From positions 1 to 43,347 of the forward strand of contig DAOUSR010000006.1 of the NCBI GenBank assembly GCA_030627125.1: a stretch of DNA of 43,347 nucleotides. Direction: 5' to 3'. Below the pieces are notes generated by a model. The model did no database searches. It was not told where the DNA came from and saw only the letters and a list, made by a program, of their open reading frames with translations. Shown one piece after another: positions 35,597-43,347 of the stretch. The first letter of the stretch is position 1, and each line of letters opens with the position of its first letter. The DNA comes from Thioploca sp. (lineage in GTDB: Bacteria > Pseudomonadota > Gammaproteobacteria > Beggiatoales > Beggiatoaceae). The translations under genes and the position numbers were made by a program.

Positions 35597-36580
35597 ATGG
35601 TAGTTCCCAATAAAACTACAGACAAAATGCTCAGAGCTTTTAATGACACTCTGGCACTTTTGTTTGCCCATAAAGCCGGTTTTTTTAAGATATTGAGCAG
35701 AAATGATGCTTTATCAGAAACTGAACTATCAGAACAAATGTGTATTCCGCAACGTAGTACTTCCGCACTAATCTCCCTTTTTGTTGCTCAAGTGCCACCC
35801 CTCGTTAAAAAAGATGAAAATGGTAAAATTTCTCTAGCAACAGAAGCTAGAACCTATCTAGTTCCTGACAGTCCGCTCTTTATGGGTGGTTTAATTGACT
35901 TTATTAATGAAAACCCGGATACTTTTCAACCAGATGTTTTTGCCAAACAAATGCGGGAAGACAAACCACATCGTCCAATGTTTATAGAAGATAAAACCTT
36001 CAATCAACAAATGGTTGCAGCCATGAATGGAAAAAGCACTGGCCCTGCTTCTATTTGGGCGGAAAAACTTGATCTTAGCAATTATAAACACTTTTTGGAT
36101 ATTGGTGGTGGTTCCGGGATTTTCTCAAAAAATCTTTTAAAGTCACACCCACACCTTAAAGCAACTGTATTTGAGTTACCTTACATTGTTGAAGTGACAC
36201 AGGAATTTGTCAAAGGTACAGCAGTTGAAACGGTTAATGGCAGTTTTTTTGAAGATGATTATCCGGTTGCAGATATTCACTTCTACTCAGATATTTTCCA
36301 TGATTATGCTGAGAACGATTGTATCATGTTGGCAACAAAAAGTTTTAAGTTTTTACCAAAAAATGGGCGTATTATTTTGCATGAGTTACCTTTTAATGAT
36401 TCAAAAACGGAACCATTGAGTACGGCTGTTTATAATTTTTCAGTGATTCGCTGGACGCATGGTAGACAGTATTCGCAAAACGAATTAATTAGGTTTCTAA
36501 AAAATGCAGGGTTTTCTCAAATAGAATCAATTGCTACTGGTTATTTAGACTGGATGTTAGTGACTGGTATAAAATTATAA
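35597..36580 (+). CDS. SAM-dependent O-methyltransferase (acetylserotonin OMT-like family)
   Basis: 327 residues. An N-terminal winged-helix dimerisation domain (about 5-95) has LALLFAHKAGFFKIL, ALSETELSEQM and RSTSALISLFVA. A Rossmann catalytic domain has HFLDIGGGSGIFSKNL (motif I, about 170), ATVFELPYIVE (acidic SAM-ribose contact), YSDIFHDYAENDCIML (position of the catalytic His-Asp) and GRIILHELPFN. The family methylates hydroxyls of small aromatic or polyketide-type compounds. ATG 35597 follows GGAG at nine bases. It is the only intact member of the methyltransferase/SDR block. The substrate cannot be told from sequence. Confidence 0.82.
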   Translation: MVVPNKTTDKMLRAFNDTLALLFAHKAGFFKILSRNDALSETELSEQMCIPQRSTSALISLFVAQVPPLVKKDENGKISLATEARTYLVPDSPLFMGGLIDFINENPDTFQPDVFAKQMREDKPHRPMFIEDKTFNQQMVAAMNGKSTGPASIWAEKLDLSNYKHFLDIGGGSGIFSKNLLKSHPHLKATVFELPYIVEVTQEFVKGTAVETVNGSFFEDDYPVADIHFYSDIFHDYAENDCIMLATKSFKFLPKNGRIILHELPFNDSKTEPLSTAVYNFSVIRWTHGRQYSQNELIRFLKNAGFSQIESIATGYLDWMLVTGIKL

Positions 36581-36597
36581 GTAGATATTTTTCCTCG

Positions 36598-36643
36598 TTC
36601 CCAACCTCCGGTTGGGAATGCCTTCCCCCGACGCTCTGCGTCG
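36598..36643. repeat. Two adjacent REP-like hairpins
   Basis: TTCCCAACC-tcc-GGTTGGGAA (36598-36618) and CGACGC-tct-GCGTCG (36629-36643) are two perfect GC-rich stems with three-base loops, quite unlike the AT-rich surroundings. They lie between the O-methyltransferase and TPP-enzyme genes. An open frame runs through them into the TPP enzyme, which is why a false upstream start appears there. Confidence 0.7.
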
Positions 36644-36668
36644 TACAACCAGAAACAGAAACATAACT

Positions 36669-38456
36669 ATGAAAACTGAACACACCTTAGCTGACTTACT
36701 TATTCTTTACCTAGAAATGCTAGAAATAGAATATATATTTGGCATTCCCGGTGGAGCCATCGAACCACTATACAGTGCATTAACACGTAGTAGCAAACGT
36801 GGTAGCATTCGTCCAATAATAGCACGCCACGAAAGTGGAGCCGCATTTATGGCAGACGGCTACGCCCGCGAAACCGGCAAATTTGGAGTATGCTGTGCCA
36901 CAACCGGCCCCGGCACTACCAACTTGATTACTGCTATTGCCTCCTCCCATCTGGATAACATACCCGTATTAGCCATAACCGCCCAAACCATGCTATCAAC
37001 CTCTGGTCGTGGAGCCTTTCAAGAATCATCTTTTGACGCAATTGATACTGTTGGTATGTTAAAATCTTGTACTCTATACAGTAGTGCAATAACCCACCCA
37101 GAACAATTTGAATTAAAACTCACAGCAGCCTTAATAGCAGCAATGCGCGAACCAAAAGGACCAGTGCATCTTAGCATACCCATTGACATATTCCGTATGC
37201 CAGCCCCCCAACAACCAAGTTTTCCTAATTTCAGCACCATATTAAATCAACAACCAGTATTAATAGATAATGCCACACTGGATAGACTATGTCAATTCAT
37301 GCGAGAATCTAAAAAAACTGTGATATTAGTTGGACAGCGAGCATGTTCTGCTCGGCAACAAGTCCTTGAATTTGCTAAACTCATGTCTGCCATAATTGTC
37401 ACCACCCCACAAGCTAAAAGTTGTATAGATTCATATAGTTTACATAATTTTGGAGTATTCGGATTTGCCGGTCACCAAAGTGCAATTGATATCATGAATG
37501 ACCCAGAAGTAGAATTAATTATTGGCTGTGGTAGCAATTTTCTGGAATGGTCCACCAACAATTGGGACTCTAATTCGATAATGAACAGCAAATTAGCAGT
37601 TATTGATATATCTCCAACAAGCTTTCAACGTACTCCTATGGCCAAGCTCCATGTTTATGGAGATATTACCGAAATCTTTAACATTCTGCTAATTCGTACC
37701 AAAGAAGCAATAGATATAGGTAAAATAAAACCAATGAAATTACCAGAACTAGAACCACCCCTAAACTCAGAAAATATCCATGACCGTCGCAAACGAGAGA
37801 AATACCGTTGTGCACCACGTCATATCCAAATCGAACAAGCTGAAAAATATCGTGCTAATGGAAACATCTCTCCTATCAAACCACAACGCTTAATGTGTGA
37901 ACTCAACCAACATTTTCCGCCAGAAACCCGTTTTCTCGCTGATACTGGTAATAGCTTTTCTTGGAGTACCCACTACTTATTTCGTGGCCACCAAGGTGCA
38001 TACCGTTTAGCAATGGGTTTTGCTACTATGGGTTGGGCAATTGGGGCTGCTATTGGTACTGCCCTTGGAAATCGCAGCAGTCCGGTTGTTGCAATCATTG
38101 GTGATGGTAGTTTTTTAATGAACGGTTTAGAAATAAGCGTAGCTGTAGCTGAACGTGTACCAGTAATTTTTGTTGTACTTAATGATCATGCTTTTGGTAT
38201 GGTTAGACATGGCCAAATTCTCACTGGTGTAGAACCGGTTGGTTGCGATTTGCCAGAAACAGATTTTGCTGCTATTGGCCGTGCTTTAGGGGGGCAGGGA
38301 TATAATATCCGTGAAACAGATGATTTTGCTAAAATTGATTATCAACAAATTTGTACTGGAACACTCCCCACAGTGTTAGATATATCACTGGATCGTGAAG
38401 AAATACCACCAATGGGAATGCGGCTTGAAACATTAAATTATCCAATAGATTTTTAA
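36669..38456 (+). CDS. Acetolactate synthase-like ThDP-dependent enzyme
   Basis: About 595 residues from ATG 36669. The in-frame ATG 57 bases upstream lies in REP-like hairpins and is rejected. The N-terminal PYR domain has VFGIPGG-like IFGIPGGAIEPLY and ARHESGAAFMADGYAR with the ThDP-activating Glu55. A central domain (about 200-350) has GFAGHQSAI. The C-terminal PP domain has IGDGSFLMNG...VVLNDHAFG, giving GDG (478-480) followed by ND at 505-506 for the Mg-ThDP site. Acetolactate synthase is the closest style (STSGRGAFQESSFDAID, then PKGPVHLSIPID). A linker at about 360-400 is unusually charged. There is no ilvN or ilvC next to it, so it may be a catabolic or secondary-metabolism carboligase. 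C-ending codons are commoner here than in neighbours. Confidence 0.8.
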   Translation: MKTEHTLADLLILYLEMLEIEYIFGIPGGAIEPLYSALTRSSKRGSIRPIIARHESGAAFMADGYARETGKFGVCCATTGPGTTNLITAIASSHLDNIPVLAITAQTMLSTSGRGAFQESSFDAIDTVGMLKSCTLYSSAITHPEQFELKLTAALIAAMREPKGPVHLSIPIDIFRMPAPQQPSFPNFSTILNQQPVLIDNATLDRLCQFMRESKKTVILVGQRACSARQQVLEFAKLMSAIIVTTPQAKSCIDSYSLHNFGVFGFAGHQSAIDIMNDPEVELIIGCGSNFLEWSTNNWDSNSIMNSKLAVIDISPTSFQRTPMAKLHVYGDITEIFNILLIRTKEAIDIGKIKPMKLPELEPPLNSENIHDRRKREKYRCAPRHIQIEQAEKYRANGNISPIKPQRLMCELNQHFPPETRFLADTGNSFSWSTHYLFRGHQGAYRLAMGFATMGWAIGAAIGTALGNRSSPVVAIIGDGSFLMNGLEISVAVAERVPVIFVVLNDHAFGMVRHGQILTGVEPVGCDLPETDFAAIGRALGGQGYNIRETDDFAKIDYQQICTGTLPTVLDISLDREEIPPMGMRLETLNYPIDF

Positions 38457-38508
38457 TTCTCCTTATAACTCTCCACAATATCCACATCGTATATAATCCA
38501 AAAATTTA

Positions 38509-38530
38509 TTACTAGTGTCAAGGCTTCGTT
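38509..38530. repeat. Second direct repeat bounding the methyltransferase/TPP block
   Basis: TTACTAGTGTCAAGGCTTCG matches the copy right after the TonB-receptor gene at 34526 with two or three differences, in the same orientation. It lies 59 bases before the PP2C phosphatase gene. Confidence 0.5.
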
Positions 38531-38588
38531 AGGATTAAATCCCCAAAATTAGTTATACTCTTACAAATATAATAACCCATTTAAATTT

Positions 38589-40154
38589 ATGAAAAAATGG
38601 TTTTACAATCTATCAATAAAATATAAAATGATACTCGTTATGTCGCTTATAAGTGGCATAGTTTTAACTCTTGCATCAACAACTATTTTGATTAATGATG
38701 TGTTGCGTTTTCGCCAAAATATGGTTAGTGAATTAAATTCACTTGCTAGTTTGGTTGCTTTAAGTAATGATGCTGGGATATTTTTCGGGATTTCTGATAC
38801 TGCTTATGACAATTTAAAGGTATTAACTGCAAATCCTAACATCGTTGAAGCCATATTGTTCACTGAAGATGGTAATCTATTTGCAAACTACTCTCCTCTC
38901 TCTAATGACCAACAAGAAATATCAATCACCTTAGCTCAATATTATTTTGCCACGGATATACCACCTAAAAATGGTTTAATCCAAGAAAATTCCTTTTTTC
39001 GTGACAATCATTTAGAAACTTTTAAATTTGTTGTATTTGAAGGTGAAAAAATTGGTATGGTCTATCTGCGTTCTGATTTAAAAGCATTCTATGATCACCT
39101 ATGGCGAGCTGGGCTATTATTCTTAGTAGTATTAGTAGCTTCTATGTTAATAGCCGTTATTTTAGCTACAGCCTTGCAACGTTTACTAACTGAGCCAGTG
39201 TACAAACTTTTACAAACTATGCTTGAAGTAGCTAGAACTAATGACTATTCAAAACGAGAATTAAAACAACATGATGATGAATTAGGTCAGTTATGTACTG
39301 GCTTCAACAGTATGTTAACATATATTGAAAGACGTGATAAGGAACTAGAATACGCAAACACAGAAATTAATAAACTCAATGAATATCTGAAATCTGATAA
39401 TTTGCGTATGAGTGCAGAATTAGATATAACAAGACGTTTGCAACAGATGGTTCTACCAAGTGCGGCTGAACTAGAAAAGATTAAAGAGCTTGATATCGCA
39501 GCTTATATGAAACCGGCTGATGAAGTTGGTGGCGATTATTATGATGTATTATGTCACCCTTCAGGAAGAATTCACATTGGTATTGGTGATGTTACCGGTC
39601 ATGGATTAGAAAGTGGGGTATTAATGTTGATGGTACAAACAGCAATTCGCACTTTATTGGAAAATAACATCTCTAATCCAGAAGAATTTTTAGAAATTTT
39701 GAATCGGGCTATTTTTCAAAATGTGCAACGTATGAATATAGATAAAAACCTGACTATGACTATGCTTGACTATCATAACGGTAAATTAAGAATTAGTGGT
39801 CAGCATGAATATTTTTTGATTTTCCGTAAAGATGGTAGCTGTGAACGTATAGATACATGTGAGTTAGGTTTTATGGTTGGCTTACTTCCAGATATTAATA
39901 AATTCCTTGATGGTAAAAATTTTTATTTGGAAAATGGTGATGGTTTTGTACTATACACTGATGGCATAACAGAAGCTTTTGACCAAAATGATGAAATGTA
40001 TGATTTAGAACGTCTAGAAAAGGTAATATCTGAGAACTGGCAAAAATCAGCTAAGGAAATTCAGCATGAAGTTATTAATAATCTTAACACACATATTAAT
40101 GGTAGTAAAATAAATGATGATATAACCCTACTTGTAGTTAAACGGCGTGAATAG
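38589..40154 (+). CDS. Membrane sensor PP2C (SpoIIE/RsbU-type) phosphatase
   Basis: 521 residues. TM1 (about 14-33), a CHASE8-like periplasmic sensor (about 34-165, with SLASLVALSNDAGIFFG and NPNIVEAILFTEDGNLFA), TM2 (about 174-193), HAMP (about 195-248) and a coiled coil (about 250-290) lead to a PP2C/SpoIIE domain. Its metal-binding motifs are intact: DEVGGDYYDV, GIGDVTGHGLESG, LYTDGITEAFD and INDDITLL. Such phosphatases dephosphorylate anti-sigma-factor antagonists (STAS proteins), but no STAS or kinase partner is in the window. CHASE8 is the sensor type of YfiN, the partner of YfiR, which gives the yfiR-like gene at 31766 special interest. ATG 38589 lacks a strong ribosome site. Confidence 0.88.
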   Translation: MKKWFYNLSIKYKMILVMSLISGIVLTLASTTILINDVLRFRQNMVSELNSLASLVALSNDAGIFFGISDTAYDNLKVLTANPNIVEAILFTEDGNLFANYSPLSNDQQEISITLAQYYFATDIPPKNGLIQENSFFRDNHLETFKFVVFEGEKIGMVYLRSDLKAFYDHLWRAGLLFLVVLVASMLIAVILATALQRLLTEPVYKLLQTMLEVARTNDYSKRELKQHDDELGQLCTGFNSMLTYIERRDKELEYANTEINKLNEYLKSDNLRMSAELDITRRLQQMVLPSAAELEKIKELDIAAYMKPADEVGGDYYDVLCHPSGRIHIGIGDVTGHGLESGVLMLMVQTAIRTLLENNISNPEEFLEILNRAIFQNVQRMNIDKNLTMTMLDYHNGKLRISGQHEYFLIFRKDGSCERIDTCELGFMVGLLPDINKFLDGKNFYLENGDGFVLYTDGITEAFDQNDEMYDLERLEKVISENWQKSAKEIQHEVINNLNTHINGSKINDDITLLVVKRRE

Positions 40155-40177
40155 ATAAAAATAGGTAACTACCTACC

Positions 40178-40282
40178 ATGGAAAAAAGGTATGTACAAGA
40201 AAAAAGTAGTAAAGAGATGAAAGAATTACCAAACGAGATAGAATCGCTAAAAGCAATAACATTGGAGCTGCACATTTTTTAG
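40178..40282 (+). other. Short open frame of doubtful coding value
   Basis: MEKRYVQEKSSKEMKELPNE continues to a stop after 34 residues. It is charged and helical in character, with no recognised family and no clear ribosome site. It lies in a spacer (40155-40504) dominated by repeats and is probably a gene scrap. Confidence 0.15.
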
Positions 40283-40453
40283 CGGTAGAGGTTGGTAATT
40301 GCAACAATTACATATGATTTATAGCATTAAGATGTTATAATAATTTTTTTGTACTGGGCATTCTTTTGTATAGCATTTTCCAATTGAATACAAATTAAAT
40401 AATTGATATTTATATTGAATTTCATTAAGAATTAAGCATTAAGAATTACTATA
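40275..40453. repeat. Composite dispersed intergenic repeat, copy 3
   Basis: AGCGGTAGAGGTTGGTAA matches AGCGAGAGAGGTTGGTAA at 3868. TTGATATTTATATTGAATTT then CATTAAGAATTAAGCATT (40403-40440) matches 4034-4071. At 3926-4036 the same composite unit is occupied in its middle by the 111-bp palindrome. Here the motif ends ACTATAAAATAG, about 60 bases before the LysR gene. Confidence 0.6.
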
Positions 40454-40516
40454 AAATAGTCTATACAAAATTTTAACCATCATCAAATAACCTTAATTAG
40501 CTAATTGACTGAATTT

Positions 40517-41431
40517 ATGATGAATATGACGTTAAGACAATTAACCTTGTTTCAAGCAGTAGCCCAACATTTAAGTTTTACCCGGGCTGCAATTGAACTG
40601 TCTTTAACCCAACCAGCAGTTTCTATCCAGATTAAACAGTTGGAAGGACATATTGGAATGCCATTATTTGAACAAATAGGCAAAAGAATTTTTCTTACTG
40701 ATGCTGGACATAAATTATATGCAACATGCGAAGATATTTTTGAACGGCTCAATTCTTTAGAAACTTCCTTAAATGAATTACAAGGTAGTATCAAAGGTCA
40801 GTTAAAAATAGCGGTGGTGACAACTGCAACTTATTTTGTTCCTAGATTATTTCAAGCATTTTCACGTATTTATCCTGAAGTAAATTTGCGATTACAAGTG
40901 GATAATCGAGTAAAAATTTTAGAACGACTTACTAATAATAAAGATGATTTAGTAATTATGGGGCAAGCTCCAGAACACCTTAATGTAACCGCTCATTCTT
41001 TTTTAAATAATCCTTTAGTAGTACTTGCATCGTCACAACATCAACTTACAGGACAATCTAAAATTCCACTAACAAGACTATTACAAGAAAATATTTTAAT
41101 GCGGGAAGTGGGTTCTGGTACACGTTTGGCTATAGAGAAAAATTTCGCCAATAATCATTTGGAAATGCGAACCAAAATAGAGTTAGGTAGTACAGAAGCA
41201 ATTAAGCAAGGTATATTAGCTAATATGGGAGTTTCTATACTATCTAAACATGCAGTATCTTTGGAATTAGCAACTAAAAAAATTAGTATACTAGATGTAG
41301 AAACTTTTCCATTGCAACGAACTTGGTATGTAACTCACTTAACTGAGAAAGAATTATCTTTAGTTGCCAGAACTTTTTTAGAATTTTTATTGACTAATGC
41401 ACAAAAAGTAGTGGAACAAGATATTTTTTAA
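40517..41431 (+). CDS. LysR-family transcriptional regulator (CbbR-like)
   Basis: About 305 residues. An N-terminal winged helix-turn-helix (about 5-65) has TLRQLTLFQAVAQHLSFTRA, LTQPAVSIQIKQLEGHIGMP and LTDAGHKLYATCEDI. A LysR effector domain (about 93-300) has GQLKIAVVTTATYFVPRLFQ. MREVGSGTRLAIE and KIELGSTEAIKQGILANMGV are features shared with CbbR/RbcR regulators of carbon fixation. No Calvin-cycle genes are nearby, so the target is uncertain. Possible starts are TTG 40505 and ATG 40517, 40520 or 40526. The TLRQL opening favours one of the ATGs. It shares orientation with the beta-helix gene 82 bases downstream. Confidence 0.85.
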   Translation: MMNMTLRQLTLFQAVAQHLSFTRAAIELSLTQPAVSIQIKQLEGHIGMPLFEQIGKRIFLTDAGHKLYATCEDIFERLNSLETSLNELQGSIKGQLKIAVVTTATYFVPRLFQAFSRIYPEVNLRLQVDNRVKILERLTNNKDDLVIMGQAPEHLNVTAHSFLNNPLVVLASSQHQLTGQSKIPLTRLLQENILMREVGSGTRLAIEKNFANNHLEMRTKIELGSTEAIKQGILANMGVSILSKHAVSLELATKKISILDVETFPLQRTWYVTHLTEKELSLVARTFLEFLLTNAQKVVEQDIF

Positions 41432-41513
41432 TTTACTTTTAACCAATTGAAATATATTGGCTAATTTCATGATATAATTTTTTCAGTATATTAACATTTA
41501 TAGGTAGATAATT

Positions 41514-43100
41514 ATGAAGTTAAAATATGCACTAGTCATATTGATGTTGGGCTGTATTAATACTCAAACCTCGCTGGCAGAAAATTTATTTAAGCAATAT
41601 AAAATGCCACCTTTGGAAAGAGTTGATAATTCTTCTCCAATTAAACCCTTGCTGTATCAATCCAAAGTATTAAAGCGTTCGCAAACTGTATCAATTCCAC
41701 TTTCTGCCATAGATGATCCGAATACCTATCAACAGCAATTACGCACTGAAATTCAAAATAGCTTACCAAACTGGGAAGTTGTTGAAACAGTTGTATTTAC
41801 TGGTAATAAAGTTAGTGAACTCAATTCATTATTGCATAGTTTAACCTTAACCGGTAGTAAAAAAGTTACTTTACAAGGACAGCGGATAATTGGAGATGAG
41901 GCTTTATCCATACCAAATAATACCTTAATACTAGGTAATAATGCCACATTGGTAACATCTACGCCTCAACCTAGCATATTAATATCTGCCAATAATATTG
42001 AGCTAAAAGATTTTATTATTGAAACAACTGGGCTTGGTATTCAAATTACCCAGGCATCAGGAGTGATACTGAATAATTTACAACTCACTAATTCTGGACG
42101 TGGTATTGCTATATTAGCTGATAGTCACTTCGTTGAAATGAATCAAATTAAAATTACTAATCCTAGCCAGGGTGGTATTTTGATCCAAGGTAATGTTTCT
42201 CATGTTTGGTTACATAATTCACAAGTTAGCAATAGCAAACGGACTGATAACGGTGGAGCCGGAGTATTAATCAGTGATGCTAAATTTAAAGAAAATTTGG
42301 AAGAAAGTACTAAAAACAGCTCGCTTATAGAACATATCTGGCCTCTAAAACAACCAGCTCCTTATGCTCTATTAATTGAAAATAATATATTTGCTAATAA
42401 TCAGGCTCAAGGCATATTTGTCGATGGTGGCTATGGTTTAGTAATCCAACATAATGAAATTAGCAATAATGATAAGGAAGGACTCTGTTTAAGTTTTGGA
42501 GCGGTAAATAATATTGTAATGGGTAATAATTTTCACAGCAATGGTTTCCGTACTCGCCAGACTGATGATGATTTACGCCGAGATTTAGCTTTTGAGTTTG
42601 GGCGTTTGCCTGATGGTTCATCAGTCTTAAAATTACCAGCTATAGCTTTGGACAATGCCGCTCAAAATTTATTGTTATGGAATATTATTCGCAATAATGC
42701 TGGTGATGGAATCAAAATAGTACGAACTGGTATTCGTAATATAATAATGTTTAACTCTATAATAGATAACAACAAAGGCCATAATAAATATTTTCATTTT
42801 TTTGGAGTATTATTGGGCAGTGCTGGTATAGAAGCGAAAATTGATACTACTAATCATCCAATTGATTTTATTCCATCTATTGAAAATATTGTTGCTGGCA
42901 ATGTCATTTATGGAAAACATTGGGCTGGTATTTATTTAGAACTAGGGAGTGCTTTTAATGATATTTACGATAATATGGTACACAAATACCGTCTCACCCC
43001 ATTAGACTCTACTAGTACGAATTTTAATAGCATTGTTGGGAATAGTTGGCAAATTCCAACTTCACCTGGTTCTTCTTGGTGGAATAAGCTGTTTGACTAG
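41514..43100 (+). CDS. Secreted right-handed parallel beta-helix protein
   Basis: 528 residues. The signal peptide (about 1-22, KYALVILMLGCINTQTSLA) has a likely signal-peptidase I cut after SLA. The Cys in LMLGC makes an imperfect lipobox, so a lipoprotein is possible. From about 100 onward PbH1-type coils repeat: NNTLILGNNATLV, NNIELKDFIIETTG, GVILNNLQLTNSGRG, ENNIFANNQAQGIFVDGGYG, HNEISNNDKEGLCLSFG and NIVAGNVIYGKHWAGIYLELGS. This is the fold of NosD, AlgG and polysaccharide lyases or epimerases. No catalytic signature is recognised, so the role may be polysaccharide binding or modification in the periplasm or outside the cell. ATG 41514 follows AGGTAG at a fair distance. Confidence 0.8.
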   Translation: MKLKYALVILMLGCINTQTSLAENLFKQYKMPPLERVDNSSPIKPLLYQSKVLKRSQTVSIPLSAIDDPNTYQQQLRTEIQNSLPNWEVVETVVFTGNKVSELNSLLHSLTLTGSKKVTLQGQRIIGDEALSIPNNTLILGNNATLVTSTPQPSILISANNIELKDFIIETTGLGIQITQASGVILNNLQLTNSGRGIAILADSHFVEMNQIKITNPSQGGILIQGNVSHVWLHNSQVSNSKRTDNGGAGVLISDAKFKENLEESTKNSSLIEHIWPLKQPAPYALLIENNIFANNQAQGIFVDGGYGLVIQHNEISNNDKEGLCLSFGAVNNIVMGNNFHSNGFRTRQTDDDLRRDLAFEFGRLPDGSSVLKLPAIALDNAAQNLLLWNIIRNNAGDGIKIVRTGIRNIIMFNSIIDNNKGHNKYFHFFGVLLGSAGIEAKIDTTNHPIDFIPSIENIVAGNVIYGKHWAGIYLELGSAFNDIYDNMVHKYRLTPLDSTSTNFNSIVGNSWQIPTSPGSSWWNKLFD

Positions 43101-43149
43101 TATTTATCGTATAGAGCTGGTACAGAATATTTACATATGCACTGTTAAT

Positions 43150-43347
43150 ATCAATGTCATTAAGTTAAGGGCAACCATAAAGGATTGCCCCGTAATATGA
43201 TAATTTGTAGGGGTAATCCCTTGTGGTTACCCTAAATATCAATGCCATTAAGTTAAGGGCAACCATAAAGGATTGCCCCTACATAAAATATTGATTTGTA
43301 GGGGTAATCCCTTGTGGTTACCCTAAATATCAATGCCATTAAGTTAA
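43150..43347. repeat. Tandem palindromic repeat array (runs off the window)
   Basis: Units begin ATCAATGYCATTAAGTTAAG at 43150, 43238 and 43329, so unit lengths are 88 and 91 bases and the third is cut by the edge. Each full unit holds two hairpins: GGGCAA...TTGCCC and GGGTAA...TTACCC. The second unit also has CCCCTAC...GTAGGGG. Single or decayed relatives are at 12511-12539, 17102-17183 and 23244-23301. There is no ORF, no spacer diversity and no cas genes, so it is not CRISPR. Confidence 0.8.

Noticed and set aside
36612-36668. Upstream ATG that would extend the ThDP enzyme by 19 residues
   Set aside because: The extra residues are encoded by REP-like hairpins, and the family N-terminus begins naturally at ATG 36669.
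43150-43347. CRISPR array
   Set aside because: The units are long (88-91 bases), palindromic and repeated with no unique spacers or cas genes.
1-43347. Prophage or integrative element covering the window
   Set aside because: No integrase, phage structural, replication or conjugation genes are seen; only small relics and MITE-like repeats.

Overview
This is a 43.3 kb window of AT-rich bacterial DNA with intact housekeeping genes (gcvPB, dgkA, hemW, tRNA-Lys, moaA, rlmB, lpxB). Around them sit very large signalling proteins, a two-partner-secretion adhesin and type IV pilus genes, and many intergenic palindromes and transposase relics. LpxB, DgkA, HemW, RlmB, PilB and a ChpA/PilL-like kinase point to a Gram-negative gammaproteobacterium. 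The low GC, repeat-rich spacers, large hybrid kinases and the cytochrome b/ferredoxin/MvhD fusion recall the filamentous sulfur bacteria of the Thiotrichales (Beggiatoa/Thioploca/Thiomargarita type). That assignment is an inference from gene style, not from a marker comparison.

Layout. 1-995: 5' part of pilB on the minus strand, cut at Walker A. 996-2067: a graveyard of two transposase relics. 2083-3869: gcvPB and dgkA overlap by ATGA. 4122-7349: a CACHE-HAMP-kinase-receiver protein with a degenerate cyclase domain. 7404-9474: a small unknown ORF, a PIN-like protein, a 111-bp palindrome, hemW and tRNA-Lys(UUU). 9992-12487: a secreted filamentous-haemagglutinin-like beta-helix protein. 12628-17056: a siroheme-decarboxylase-like protein, moaA, a membrane nucleotide-sugar 4,6-dehydratase and rlmB. 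17381-22972 (minus): a 1863-residue ChpA-type kinase. 23367-28178: lpxB, a three-module electron-transfer fusion with a coupled partner, and a CLC channel. 28340-31531 (minus): a BarA-like hybrid kinase. 31766-34524: yfiR-like gene and a TonB-dependent receptor. 34526-38530: a partly decayed block between short direct repeats (frameshifted methyltransferase, SDR stub, MITE, O-methyltransferase, TPP enzyme). 38589-40154: a CHASE8-like/HAMP/PP2C phosphatase. 40517-43100: a LysR regulator and a secreted parallel beta-helix protein. 43150 to the end: a tandem palindromic repeat that continues past the window.

How the genes may work together. PilB and the ChpA-like kinase belong to type IV pilus motility and its chemosensory control. 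The cytochrome b/ferredoxin/MvhD fusion and its ATGA-coupled partner look like a two-gene membrane electron-transfer unit. YfiR, the TonB receptor and the CHASE8-like PP2C phosphatase may be a YfiR-type periplasmic signalling unit whose output is a phosphatase rather than a diguanylate cyclase, later split by a decaying cassette. Several intergenic repeat families recur, and one carries extended -10 promoter-like sequences upstream of genes. About one third of the genes appear to start with TTG.
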